In this document: in pieces, positions 52,342 to 61,245 of the stretch | How positions within the stretch are numbered: position 1 is the first letter of the stretch | Layout of the letters: each line of letters starts with the position of its first letter | DNA from: Streptomyces sp. R41 | GTDB taxonomy: Bacteria; Actinomycetota; Actinomycetes; Streptomycetales; Streptomycetaceae | NCBI RefSeq assembly: GCF_041053055.1 | Contig: NZ_CP163443.1 | Coordinates: forward strand, 7,485,001-7,549,000 | DNA: 64,000 bases | Direction of reading: 5' to 3' | Translations under genes and position numbers: made by a program | Notes under the pieces: model-generated | Databases searched by the model: none | Seen by the model: only the letters and a program-made list of their open reading frames with translations | Told to the model about the DNA's origin: nothing

Positions 52342-54081
52342 GTGTCCGAGCGCCCAGACGCGGTCGCCGGGGAACGCCGACGGGGTCTCGTGCGGCGGCT
52401 GGCTCCCGGCCTCGCCGTACTGGCCGGCTACCGTCGCTCGTGGCTGCGCGGCGACCTGCTGGCCGGAGTGACCGTCGCGGCGTATCTCGTTCCGCAGGTG
52501 ATGGCCTATGCGGGCCTCGCGGGACTGCCACCGGTCGCCGGACTGTGGGCGATCATCCCCGCCCTGCTGCTGTACACGCTGCTGGGCTCGTCGCGGCTGC
52601 TGTCCGTCGGGCCCGAGTCCACCACCGCACTGATGACGGCCACCGTGGTGGGGCCGCTCGCCGCGGGTGACCCGGACGAGTACGCGGCGCTCGCCGCCGG
52701 CCTCGCGGTCGTGGTCGGACTGGTGTGCCTGGTCGCGTGGGCAGCGCGGCTGGGTTTCCTCGCCGACCTCCTGTCGCGGCCGATCCTGGTCGGCTACATG
52801 ACGGGCGTGGCGCTCATCCTGATCGTCGACCAGCTGCCCAAACTCACGGGCGTCAAGACCTCGGGATCCGAGTTCCTTCCTCAACTGCTCTCCTTCGTGA
52901 GGAACCTGGGGGAAGCCCATCCCGCCACGGTGATCTTCTCCGTGGCGGCCATCGCATTCCTCTTCGCGGTGCCTCGGTTCTTCCCCCATGCACCGGGTCC
53001 GCTGCTGGCCGTGGTGCTCGGCACCGCGGCCGTCGCGGCCTTCGGACTGGAGGACCACGGCATCGCCGTCATCGGGGCGGTACCGGCCGGGCTGCCAAGC
53101 CCTGGCCTGCCGGCACCGGGTGACCTGCCGCAACTGGTGCTGCCGGCGCTCGGTGTGCTCATCGTCGGATACACCGATGTCATCCTCACCGCGCGCGCCT
53201 TCGCGGAGCGGGGGGAAGAACTCGACGCCAACCAGGAGCTGTTGGCCATGGGCGCCGCGAACCTGGGTGCGGGCGCGCTGCACGGCCTTCCCGTCAGCAG
53301 TAGCGCCAGTCGCACCGCTCTCGCGCAGTCGGCCGGCGGCCGCACCCAGGCGTACTCACTCGTCGCCTGCGCCGCGGTCCTTGCCGTACTGCTCTTTCTC
53401 AGCCCGCTCCTCGCGCACACTCCGACGACCGTTCTGGGCGCCCTGGTCGTCTATGCCGCCGTCCGCATGATGGATCTGGCCGGGTTCCGGCGGCTGGCCG
53501 CCTTCCGGCGCCGGGAGCTGCTGCTGGCCGTGGGCTGCCTGGCCGGAGTGCTCGCCCTGGACATCCTGTACGGCGTGCTTGTGGCGGTCGGGCTCTCGGT
53601 CGCGGAACTGCTCAGCCGGGTGGCCCGCCCGCACGACGCGATCGAGGGCTTGGTGCCGGGCCTGGCCGGCATGCACGACGTGGACGACTATCCGCAGGCC
53701 CACACGGTCCCCGGCCTGCTCGTCTACCGCTACGACTCGCCCCTGTTCTTCGCCAACGCCGAGGACTTCAAACGGCGAGCGCTGGCGGCTGTCGACCAAC
53801 ACGTAGGTCCCCTCGACTGGTTCGTCCTCAACACGGAGGCCATTGTCGAGGTGGACATCACCGCGCTCGACGCCGTCGACGCCCTGCGCCAGGACTTCGA
53901 GCAGCGCCACATCGTCTTCGCTCTCGCCCGCGTCAAGCAGGACCTGCTCGACGACCTGGACGCCTTCGGCCTGACCAAGACCATCGGCACCGAACGGATC
54001 TTTCCGACTCTGCCCACGGCAGTGGCCGCGTACCTCGAGTGGCACCGACGCGGAGGCGCGGAGGGGACGCGGCAGAAGTAG
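52342..54081 (+). CDS. SulP-family anion transporter with STAS domain
   Basis: 579 aa from GTG with AAGGGAG. Membrane core of about ten to twelve segments including the SulP signature region (LPPVAGLWAIIPALLLYTLL; SVGPESTTALMTATVVG). The cytoplasmic STAS domain is at the end (LLVYRYDSPLFFANAEDF; VEVDITALDAVDALRQDF). It may carry sulfate, bicarbonate or another anion. Confidence 0.9.
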   Translation: MSERPDAVAGERRRGLVRRLAPGLAVLAGYRRSWLRGDLLAGVTVAAYLVPQVMAYAGLAGLPPVAGLWAIIPALLLYTLLGSSRLLSVGPESTTALMTATVVGPLAAGDPDEYAALAAGLAVVVGLVCLVAWAARLGFLADLLSRPILVGYMTGVALILIVDQLPKLTGVKTSGSEFLPQLLSFVRNLGEAHPATVIFSVAAIAFLFAVPRFFPHAPGPLLAVVLGTAAVAAFGLEDHGIAVIGAVPAGLPSPGLPAPGDLPQLVLPALGVLIVGYTDVILTARAFAERGEELDANQELLAMGAANLGAGALHGLPVSSSASRTALAQSAGGRTQAYSLVACAAVLAVLLFLSPLLAHTPTTVLGALVVYAAVRMMDLAGFRRLAAFRRRELLLAVGCLAGVLALDILYGVLVAVGLSVAELLSRVARPHDAIEGLVPGLAGMHDVDDYPQAHTVPGLLVYRYDSPLFFANAEDFKRRALAAVDQHVGPLDWFVLNTEAIVEVDITALDAVDALRQDFEQRHIVFALARVKQDLLDDLDAFGLTKTIGTERIFPTLPTAVAAYLEWHRRGGAEGTRQK

Positions 54082-54134
54082 TTCTCCTCTTCGGTGAATT
54101 GCACGCGCGGCACGCCCAACAGGCCCTGCGGAGA

Positions 54135-54148
54135 GGGCCGTTCAGCCC
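54135..54148. promoter_or_regulatory. palindromic box upstream of the DoxX-like gene
   Basis: GGGCCGTTCAGCCC, 107 nt before the ATG at 54255. It matches the consensus GGGYCGNTCRGCCC drawn from this island. Confidence 0.45.
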
Positions 54149-54254
54149 CACCCCCACGGACCTTCGGCATCCGGCACGGACCGCCCCGCGCCACCAGAGT
54201 GAGCGCTGTCGGACACCGGTCCAACAGCCTCCGATTCCCGAAGGGATCACCACC

Positions 54255-54884
54255 ATGGCCGTGCACGAGCACCCTCACCGGAGCCCGGGGTTCCACCTGC
54301 CCTCCTGGCGTGGGCACCGGACCGCATCCACCTCTGAGTCCGCCGTGTCGGCGAGCAGCGACACACACACCCTGCGGGCCTACTCCTTCGCGTCACTCCG
54401 TCTGCTGACGGGGTTCGTCTTCCTGTGGGCGTTCCTCGACAAGACCTTCGGTTTCGGCTACGCCACCCCGTCCGGCAAGGGCTGGATCGACGGCGGCTCG
54501 CCCACCAAGGGCTTCCTCAGCGGCGTGGCCGCCGGACCGATGGAGTCCACCTTCCACGACTGGGCTGGCGCCGGCTGGGCCGACTGGCTCTTCATGGCCG
54601 GCCTGCTCGGTATCGGGCTCGCCCTGATCGGCGGGATTGCCCTGCGCCTGGCCGCCGTCGCGGGCACCGCGATGATGACGCTGATGTGGATCGCCGAGTG
54701 GCCGCCGGCCAAGCACCTGTCCGACGGCTCGGCAAGCATGTCCACCAACCCGTTCGCGGACTACCACCTCATCTACGCCGTCGTCCTCATCGCCCTGGCG
54801 TCGGCCTCGGCAGGCGACACCCTGGGCGTCGGCAAGCTCTGGGCCAAGCTGCCGTTCGTTCGGAGCAACGGCTGGCTGCGCTGA
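54255..54884 (+). CDS. DoxX-like membrane protein
   Basis: 209 aa. About 45 polar residues precede four membrane segments (ASLRLLTGFVFLWAFLDKTF; WLFMAGLLGIGLALIGGIAL; LAAVAGTAMMTLMWIAEW; YHLIYAVVLIALASASAG). The layout fits the DoxX/DoxD group. Related genes lie in redox/dormancy clusters of Streptomyces. The substrate is unknown. Confidence 0.75.
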   Translation: MAVHEHPHRSPGFHLPSWRGHRTASTSESAVSASSDTHTLRAYSFASLRLLTGFVFLWAFLDKTFGFGYATPSGKGWIDGGSPTKGFLSGVAAGPMESTFHDWAGAGWADWLFMAGLLGIGLALIGGIALRLAAVAGTAMMTLMWIAEWPPAKHLSDGSASMSTNPFADYHLIYAVVLIALASASAGDTLGVGKLWAKLPFVRSNGWLR

Positions 54885-54947
54885 CCACGCAGGGGAGGAC
54901 GGCACCCGGACAGGGTTCTGTCCTCCCGCGCCGGCCGCGGGTCCATT

Positions 54948-54961
54948 GGGCCGATCGGCCC
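54948..54961. promoter_or_regulatory. palindromic box upstream of the universal stress protein gene
   Basis: GGGCCGATCGGCCC, a perfect 14-bp palindrome, 85 nt before the ATG at 55046. Confidence 0.5.
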
Positions 54962-55045
54962 CCTCCAGGGACCTGCGGCCTCTGCACCACGAACCCCCAC
55001 GACACGACGCTGGAATCGGATCCCCCGATTCAGGAGGTGGAGACC

Positions 55046-55951
55046 ATGCCCCGAACCGTCACCGTAGGTCTCGACGGCTCGCCCGAGAGCAGGGCCGCTG
55101 CCGAATGGGCGGCCCGTGAGGCGGAGCTCCGCGGACTGCCGCTGAAGGTGGTCCACGTCTGGGAGCCGGTACCCGAGCCCATGGCTCAGGCCCCGCTCCT
55201 CGGAGCCGAGACGCAGCAGCACTGGACTGAACGGATCCCCCGCGAAGCGGCCGATGGAATCCGGGTGCGCCATCCAGGGGCCGAAGTAGTCATGGAGCAG
55301 CTCTCGGGGCGGCCCGCGGAGGTGCTGCCGGGCGCCGCGAAGGACGCCGAGCTGCTGGTTCTCGGCTCCCGCGGAATGAGCGGAGTGGGCGGTTTCATGG
55401 TCGGCTCCGTCGGCCTGGCCGTCGTGGCACACGCCGAGCGCCCCGTCGTCCTCGTACGGGCGGGGGAACAGGCCGCCGACGAGCACACGATGGACCCGTC
55501 CGGCGTCCCGTCCGCCTCGGCCCCCTTCCGGCCCGTCGTGCTGGGACTCGACACCGCGAACCCCGACGACGCATTGATCGGCTTCGCCTTCCAAGCGGCC
55601 CTTCTGCGCGGTACGTCTCTGCGTGTTGTCCACGGCTGGAACGAGCCGCCCTACATCGCGTACGGCATGCCCCCGGACCTCGAAATGAACGCCCGGATCG
55701 CCGCGGAGGAAGCCGCCGCGGTGAGCGAGGCGCTGCGGCCGTGGCGGCAGAAGTACTCCGCGGTGGACGTCGTCGAGGACTCGCTGTCCGGCAAGGCGGC
55801 CAACCATCTGGTGGATGCCTCCCGCGAGGCCTCCTTGGTCGTCATCGGGCGCCGCGTCCGCCGTTCGCCACTGGGTGCGCACATCGGGCCCGTCACACAC
55901 GCCGTGCTGCATCACGCCACCGCCCCCGTCGCCGTCGTCCCGCACGACTGA
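55046..55951 (+). CDS. universal stress protein, two Usp domains
   Basis: 301 aa with AGGAGG. Domain 1 starts TVTVGLDGSPESRAAAEWAA and has the ATP-binding loop GSRGMSGVGGFMVGS. Domain 2 starts PVVLGLDTANPDDALIGFAF and ends VTHAVLHHATAPVAVV, with a weaker loop. Tandem Usp proteins help survival under starvation or low oxygen. adh follows after 19 nt. Confidence 0.9.
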   Translation: MPRTVTVGLDGSPESRAAAEWAAREAELRGLPLKVVHVWEPVPEPMAQAPLLGAETQQHWTERIPREAADGIRVRHPGAEVVMEQLSGRPAEVLPGAAKDAELLVLGSRGMSGVGGFMVGSVGLAVVAHAERPVVLVRAGEQAADEHTMDPSGVPSASAPFRPVVLGLDTANPDDALIGFAFQAALLRGTSLRVVHGWNEPPYIAYGMPPDLEMNARIAAEEAAAVSEALRPWRQKYSAVDVVEDSLSGKAANHLVDASREASLVVIGRRVRRSPLGAHIGPVTHAVLHHATAPVAVVPHD

Positions 55952-55970
55952 TCACCGAGGAGACATACCC

Positions 55971-56993
55971 ATGAAGGCAGCAGTCGTACGAGCCTTCGGC
56001 GAGCCCCTGGTCATCGAGGACCGCCCCGACCCCGAGCCCGGACCCGGCCAGGTCCGTATCCGGGTGGAGGCCTCCGGGCTGTGCCACACCGACATCCACG
56101 CCGCGCACGGCGACTGGCCGGTCAAGCCGAACCCGCCGTTCGTGCCCGGCCACGAGGGTGTCGGCCTCGTCGAGGCCCTCGGTGACGGGGTCACGCACCT
56201 CGCACTGGGGCAGCGCGTCGCGGTGCCCTGGCTGGGCAAGGCCTGTGGGCGGTGCGAGCACTGCCTCTCCGGCTGGGAGACGCTGTGCGGGCAGCAGGTC
56301 AACACCGGGTACGGCTGCGACGGCGGCTACGCCGAGAAGATGCTCGCCTGGGCCGACTTCGCCCAGCCGGTGCCGGACGGGATCTCTCCCCTCGACGCGG
56401 CTCCGCTCACCTGCGCGGGTGTCACGACGTACAAGGCGCTGAAGGTCGCTGACGTCAGGCCCACGCAGCTCGTCGCCATCTCGGGGGTGGGAGGGCTGGG
56501 CCATCTGGCGGTCCAGTACGCGAAGATCGCCGGGGCCGCCGTCGCGGCGATCGACATCACCGACGAGAAGCTCGAGCTCGCCGCGGAACTCGGCGCCGAT
56601 CTCGTGATCGACGCCCGCAAGGACGACCCGGGCGAGGTGCTCAGGCGGTACGGCGGTGCCCATACCGCCATCGCGCTCGCGGTGAACGAAGCGGCGTTCT
56701 CGGCGGTGTACTCCGGTCTGCGGCGGGGTGGGAAGCTCGTGATGGTCGCCCTGCCGGCGCATGGCACGATCCAGCTCCCCATCTTCGACACCGTGCTGAA
56801 CGGCACCTCGGTGATCGGCTCGATCGTCGGCACGCGGCAGGACCTGGCCGAGGTGTTCCACCTGCACGCGGCCGGCCGGACCAGAGTCATCCGGGAATCC
56901 CGGCCCCTCGTCTCCGTCAACGAGTCCATCGACGAGGTGCTGCGCGGTCAGATCAAGGCCCGGATCGTCTTCGACTTCGGTGAAGGGCGGTGA
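55971..56993 (+). CDS. adhP: zinc-dependent alcohol dehydrogenase
   Basis: 340 aa. Catalytic zinc ligands lie in GLCHTDIHAAHGDWP and PGHEGVG. The structural-zinc cysteines are in GKACGRCEHCLSGWETLC. The NAD-binding loop is SGVGGLGHLAVQYAKIAG. It interconverts alcohols and aldehydes, probably for redox balance. Its last four bases overlap the start of the broken Usp gene (GTGA). Confidence 0.93.
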   Translation: MKAAVVRAFGEPLVIEDRPDPEPGPGQVRIRVEASGLCHTDIHAAHGDWPVKPNPPFVPGHEGVGLVEALGDGVTHLALGQRVAVPWLGKACGRCEHCLSGWETLCGQQVNTGYGCDGGYAEKMLAWADFAQPVPDGISPLDAAPLTCAGVTTYKALKVADVRPTQLVAISGVGGLGHLAVQYAKIAGAAVAAIDITDEKLELAAELGADLVIDARKDDPGEVLRRYGGAHTAIALAVNEAAFSAVYSGLRRGGKLVMVALPAHGTIQLPIFDTVLNGTSVIGSIVGTRQDLAEVFHLHAAGRTRVIRESRPLVSVNESIDEVLRGQIKARIVFDFGEGR

Positions 56994-57396
56994 GGACGGT
57001 GGAGCTGCCCCTGGTCGTGGGTGCCGACGGCTCGGAGCCCAGCCTGCGCGCCGTGGACTGGGCCATGGACGAGGCCGCGCTGCGCGGCGTGCCGCTGCGC
57101 CTGGTGTACGCGTCGCTCTGGGAGCGCTGCGAGGCGCCGCGCTTGCCGAGGGACTGGACCGGCCCTCGGAGCAGCTGCTTGCCGAAGACATCGTGGCGGC
57201 CGCCGAGCGGCGTGGCCACCGCCGCGCCCCGGACGTGAAGGTCACCACCGATGTCCTGCCCTCGGCCGACGCCGACCTGCTGGTCGTCGGCGCGCGGCGA
57301 TGCCAGGGACACCTCGGACTTCAGCTCGGCCCCCTCGCGCACGCGGTCCCGCACCACTCCGCCTGCCCGGTCGCGGTGGTAGCAGAACGGGCATGA
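56990..57396 (+). pseudogene. universal stress protein gene broken by a frameshift and an internal deletion
   Basis: Frame one gives VELPLVVGADGSEPSLRAVD, then WAMDEAALRGVPLRLVYASL up to about 57131. The protein then continues one frame back (ALAEGLDRPSEQLLAEDIVA, VKVTTDVL) as if one G were lost near 57131-57134. After TTDVLP about 12 residues normally present are missing before DLLVVGARR. It ends LAHAVPHHSACPVAVVAE. Confidence 0.8.
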
Positions 57397-57401
57397 GCGG
57401 C

Positions 57402-58205
57402 TCAGAGGCCCGCCGCGTAGTCGGGGACGTACGTCTGCAGATCGCGCGGCGGCCGGACGTAACCGGTCGACGGCGGCCGTGGCGGCAGCTCCAGAACCGG
57501 CGGCGGCACCTCCTGGTAGGGAACGGAGCCGAGCAGGTGCGCGATCATGTTCAGCCGGGCCCGGCGCTTGTCGTCGCTCTCGACGACGAACCACGGCGCC
57601 TCCGAGATATCGGTGTGCACCAGCATTTCGTCCTTCGCCCGGGAGTACGCCTCCCAGCGCGTGATCGACTCCAGGTCCATCGGGGAGAGCTTCCAGCGCC
57701 GCGTCGGATCCTTCAGCCGTCGCCGGAACCGCTTCTGCTGCTCCGCGTCGCTCACCGAGAACCAGTACTTGCGCAGCAGGATGCCCTCCTCGACCAGCAT
57801 GCGTTCGAAGATCGGGCACTGGCGCAGGAAGAGCTGATGCTCCTCCTTGGTGCAGAAGCCCATCACACGCTCGACGCCGGCGCGGTTGTACCAGCTGCGG
57901 TCGAACAGCACGATCTCCCCGGCGGCCGGGAGATGCTCGACGTACCGCTGGAAGTACCACTGCGTGCGCTCGCGCTCGGTGGGCTTGGGCAGCGCCACCG
58001 TCCGGGCGATCCGCGGGTTGAGATGTTCCGAGACGCGTTTGATCGTGCCGCCCTTGCCCGCCGCGTCCCGTCCCTCGAAGACCACCACGAGCCGGGCACC
58101 GTCGGCCCGTACCCATTCCTGAAGCTTCACCAGCTCCGTCTGCAGACGCAGCAACTCCCGCTCGTACGCCGCGCGCGGCAATGCCTCCGCCTTTTTGCCG
58201 GCCAT
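57402..58205 (-). CDS. ppk2: polyphosphate kinase 2
   Basis: 267 aa from ATG 58205. Walker A in VVFEGRDAAGKGGTIKRV, lid residues and the Walker B-type LFDRSWYNRAGVERVMGF are clear. RYWFSVSD-like KYWFSVSDAEQQKRF also fits. PPK2 uses polyphosphate to make nucleoside triphosphates, useful when respiration is low. It faces the Usp remnant (convergent) and the gene mosaic (divergent). Confidence 0.93.
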   Translation of the reverse strand: MAGKKAEALPRAAYERELLRLQTELVKLQEWVRADGARLVVVFEGRDAAGKGGTIKRVSEHLNPRIARTVALPKPTERERTQWYFQRYVEHLPAAGEIVLFDRSWYNRAGVERVMGFCTKEEHQLFLRQCPIFERMLVEEGILLRKYWFSVSDAEQQKRFRRRLKDPTRRWKLSPMDLESITRWEAYSRAKDEMLVHTDISEAPWFVVESDDKRRARLNMIAHLLGSVPYQEVPPPVLELPPRPPSTGYVRPPRDLQTYVPDYAAGL

Positions 58206-58239
58206 GCCGCCTCCTCCGCCCGCTGACCACGGAGTCACC

Positions 58240-58373
58240 ATGCCCAGGGTCGAACACCAGGACAGCACCGTACTGACCGACGAGGAACTGCGCACCCTGT
58301 ACGCCCACTGGCGGGCTGCCAACTACCTTGCCGCGGGCCAGATCCTCCTGGCCAACCCGCTGCCGACCGAGCC
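58240..58373 (+). pseudogene. phosphoketolase (Xfp) N-terminal fragment
   Basis: 45 codons reading MPRVEHQDSTVLTDEELRTL then YAHWRAANYLAAGQI and LLANPLPTEP. This is the start of xylulose/fructose phosphate phosphoketolases (HWRAANYLxAGQIYLxxNPLL). The Tyr after GQI is missing. The sequence switches to GAPDH at about 58374. It is divergent from ppk2. Confidence 0.75.
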
Positions 58374-58632
58374 CGCATCGGCCGCACATATCTGCGCGCC
58401 GCACTCGACCGGGCGCAGGCGGGCACTCAGGACGTCGAGGTGGTGCCGTCAACGACATCGCCCCGCCGGCGACCCTGGCCCGCCTACTGGAGTACGACTC
58501 GACGTTCGGGCACATCGGAGGCGAGGTCATCCACGACGACCCGGCCGCTTCCGTGACCGCGACGCCGCCGCCCTGCACCTGAAAGGCGGCGCCCGCACGG
58601 TGCTGCTCTCGGCACCGGGCAAGAACGCGGAC
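58374..58632 (+). pseudogene. GAPDH N-terminal fragments in three reading frames
   Basis: From 58374 RIGRTYLRAALDRA then QDVEVV; one base is missing at 58445/58446. Then VNDIAPPATLARLLEYDSTF and IGGEVIHDD in the next frame. From 58543 GRFRDRDAAALHLKGGAR then TVLLSAPGKN in a third frame. These are successive parts of glyceraldehyde-3-phosphate dehydrogenase, with the segment between EVxHDD and ATGRF deleted and the C-terminal half lost. Confidence 0.75.
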
Positions 58633-58851
58633 GCCTTCCTGGAGGCGACCCGCCGCCTCGGCGTCCCCGCCGACCGTGCGGCAGTCGTCGAGGATGCCCT
58701 CGTCGGAGTCGAGGCCGGGCGACGCGGAGGCTTCCGGCTCGTCGTGGGCGTGGACCGGGCCTGTACCCCCGCGACGCGGGCCGCGCTGCTGGAGCACGGC
58801 GCGGGCCTGGTCGTCGACGACCTTGCGGAGCTGCTCGCACAGAAGGAGTGA
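58633..58851 (+). pseudogene. C-terminal fragment of a HAD hydrolase (beta-phosphoglucomutase type)
   Basis: About 72 codons: FLEATRRLGVPADRAAVVED then ALVGVEAGRRGGFRLVVGV, the end of HAD-IA proteins (VVEDAxxGVxAG motif). It is fused in frame to the GAPDH remnant. Its TGA overlaps a GTG in front of the GH65 gene. Such a HAD gene normally precedes the GH65 phosphorylase, because beta-phosphoglucomutase uses its product. Confidence 0.7.
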
Positions 58852-58853
58852 GG

Positions 58854-61232
58854 ATGCGCGACTGGACCTGGGAGTACGAGGGCTACGACCCGGCACAGGA
58901 ACGGCTGCGCGAATCGCTGTGCACGCTCGGCAACGGCTACTTCGCCACCCGCGGCGCAGCCCCCGAGTGCGTGGCGGACGCCGTCCACTACCCGGGCACG
59001 TACGCGGCGGGCTGCTACAACCGGCTCACTTCGGACGTGGCCGGACGCCAGGTCGAGAACGAGGACATGGTCAACCTGCCGAACTGGCTGCCGCTCCGTC
59101 TCCGTACCGCCTCGGGGAACTGGCTCTCCCCCGACACCCACAAGCTCCTCGACCATCGCCAGACCCTGGACCTGCATGCCGGCACCCTGGAGCGCACCCT
59201 GCGCTACGAGGACGGCGTCGGCCGGTGTCTCGCCCTTCGGCAGGTTCGGCTGGTCCACATGGCCGACCCCCATCTCGCCCTGCTGCGCACGCAGGTGACG
59301 GCGGAGGGCTGGTCGGGCGAGATCGAGATCGAGTCGGCGCTCGACGGCGCAGTCGCCAATACCGGAGTGGAGCGTTACCGCTCACTCGCCTCCCGGCACC
59401 TCACACACGTCGAGACCGGGACCTCGGGGCCGGACACGGTCTGGCTGGGCTGCCGTACCAGCACCTCCGGCATCGGAATCGGCCTGGCAGCGTGCACCGT
59501 CACCGACACGGCCGCCGAGACGCGCGACGCGCACCACAACGCCCGCGCTGCCCAACTGCTGCGGCTGTCCCTGACCGACGGCCGGACGGTGACGGTCGAC
59601 AAGACGGTCGCCCTGCACACCTCCCACGACCCGGCGATCGAGGATCCGGTGCACGCGGCCCTCGACCGGGTCGGCCGCGCCCCGGACTTCACCACACTGC
59701 TGGCCTCGCACCGGACGGCCTGGCGACAGCTCTGGCGCACCGCCGAACTGGACGTGCCGAACAGCGCCGGCCCGGTGCTGCGGCTGCACCTCTTCCACCT
59801 GCTCCAGACGCTCTCGCCGCACACCGCGGACCTGGACGTCGGCGTCCCGGCGCGCGGGCTGCACGGCGAGGCCTACCGAGGCCACGTCTTCTGGGACGAG
59901 CTGTTCGTCCTGCCGTATCTGAACCTGCACTTCCCCGAGGTCTCCCGCGCCCTGCTCACCTACCGCCACCGCCGTCTGGAGCAGGCCTGCCGAGCCGCCC
60001 GCGACGCCGGACACACCGGTGCGATGTACCCGTGGCAGAGCGGCAGCGACGGCCGGGAAGAAACACAGCAACTGCATCTCAACCCGCACTCGGGGCGCTG
60101 GCTGCCCGACCACTCACGGCTCCAGCACCACGTCGGCTCGGCGATCGCGTACAACGTGTGGCAGTACTGCGAGGCGAGCGGCGACACCGAGTTCCTGCAC
60201 ACCAAGGGCATCGAGATGCTGGTGCAGATCGCCCGCTTCTGGGCCGGCCTCGCGGCGTACGACGGGACGCTCGGCAGGTACCGGATCCGCGGCGTCGTCG
60301 GCCCCGACGAGTACCACGACGCCTACCCGGGCGCCGAGCGGCCCGGGCTCGACGACAACGCGTACACCAATGTCACCGCCGCCTGGGTGCTCGCCCGCAG
60401 TCTCGACGCCCTGCACAGGCTGCCCGAACTGCCGCGCCGTGACCTCTGCGAACGCACCGGTCTCGACTCCGCCGAACTCGAAAGGTGGGAGGACGTGTCC
60501 AGGAAGCTGTACGTGCCCTTCCACGCCGGGGTGATCAGCCAGTTCCAGGGCTACGGCGCTCTGGAGGAGCTCGACTGGGCCGGGTACCGCGCGCGGTACG
60601 GCTCCATCCGGCGGCTCGACCGGATCCTGGAGGCCGAAGGCGACACCGTCAACCGCTACCAGGCGTCCAAGCAGGCGGACGTCCTCATGCTGGGCTATCT
60701 CTTCTCGCCCACGGAGCTCGGGGGCCTGTTCCGAAGGCTCGGACATGAGCTGGACGACACGCTCTGGCGTCGAACGGTCGATCACTACCTGCGCCGCACC
60801 AGCCATGGCTCCACGCTGAGCAGTCTGGTGCACGGGTGGGTGCTGGCCCGGGCCCGGCGCGCGGAGGCGTGGACGTACGTGCACGAGGCTCTGGACGGGG
60901 ACATCGCCGATCTTCAGGGTGGCACCACCGGCGAGGGCATCCACCTCGGCGCGATGGCCGGCACCGTCGACCTCGTACAGCGCGGACTGACCGGTTTGGA
61001 AACCCGTGAGGGCGCGCTGCGGCTCGACCCCGTGCCCTTGCCGGAGCTGTCCCAGTACGGCTTCACGATCCGCTACCGCGGCCATCGAGGTGTACGACTG
61101 CAGCTGAGCTCCGGCCAGTTGTGGGTCAATGTGCCCGCGTCGCGCATGGATCCGATCGACATCGCCCTCTCGGACCGCACCGTCTCCGTCGGTCCCGGCG
61201 AGTCCTGCATCCTCACCCTGCCCAACCGGTGA
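58854..61232 (+). CDS. glycoside hydrolase family 65 protein (kojibiose/trehalose/maltose phosphorylase type)
   Basis: 792 aa from ATG 58854 with AAGGAG (GTG 58848 is possible). The N-terminal beta-sandwich starts WTWEYEGYDPAQERLRESLC and LGNGYFATRGAAPE. The (alpha/alpha)6 barrel has the catalytic acid in RGVVGPDEYHDAYPG and the phosphate-site region SHGSTLSSLVHGWVLAR. It splits a glucose disaccharide with phosphate to beta-glucose 1-phosphate. The linked phosphoglucomutase gene is only a stump here. Confidence 0.9.
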   Translation: MRDWTWEYEGYDPAQERLRESLCTLGNGYFATRGAAPECVADAVHYPGTYAAGCYNRLTSDVAGRQVENEDMVNLPNWLPLRLRTASGNWLSPDTHKLLDHRQTLDLHAGTLERTLRYEDGVGRCLALRQVRLVHMADPHLALLRTQVTAEGWSGEIEIESALDGAVANTGVERYRSLASRHLTHVETGTSGPDTVWLGCRTSTSGIGIGLAACTVTDTAAETRDAHHNARAAQLLRLSLTDGRTVTVDKTVALHTSHDPAIEDPVHAALDRVGRAPDFTTLLASHRTAWRQLWRTAELDVPNSAGPVLRLHLFHLLQTLSPHTADLDVGVPARGLHGEAYRGHVFWDELFVLPYLNLHFPEVSRALLTYRHRRLEQACRAARDAGHTGAMYPWQSGSDGREETQQLHLNPHSGRWLPDHSRLQHHVGSAIAYNVWQYCEASGDTEFLHTKGIEMLVQIARFWAGLAAYDGTLGRYRIRGVVGPDEYHDAYPGAERPGLDDNAYTNVTAAWVLARSLDALHRLPELPRRDLCERTGLDSAELERWEDVSRKLYVPFHAGVISQFQGYGALEELDWAGYRARYGSIRRLDRILEAEGDTVNRYQASKQADVLMLGYLFSPTELGGLFRRLGHELDDTLWRRTVDHYLRRTSHGSTLSSLVHGWVLARARRAEAWTYVHEALDGDIADLQGGTTGEGIHLGAMAGTVDLVQRGLTGLETREGALRLDPVPLPELSQYGFTIRYRGHRGVRLQLSSGQLWVNVPASRMDPIDIALSDRTVSVGPGESCILTLPNR

Positions 61233-61245
61233 GCGGGCGCCCTCG

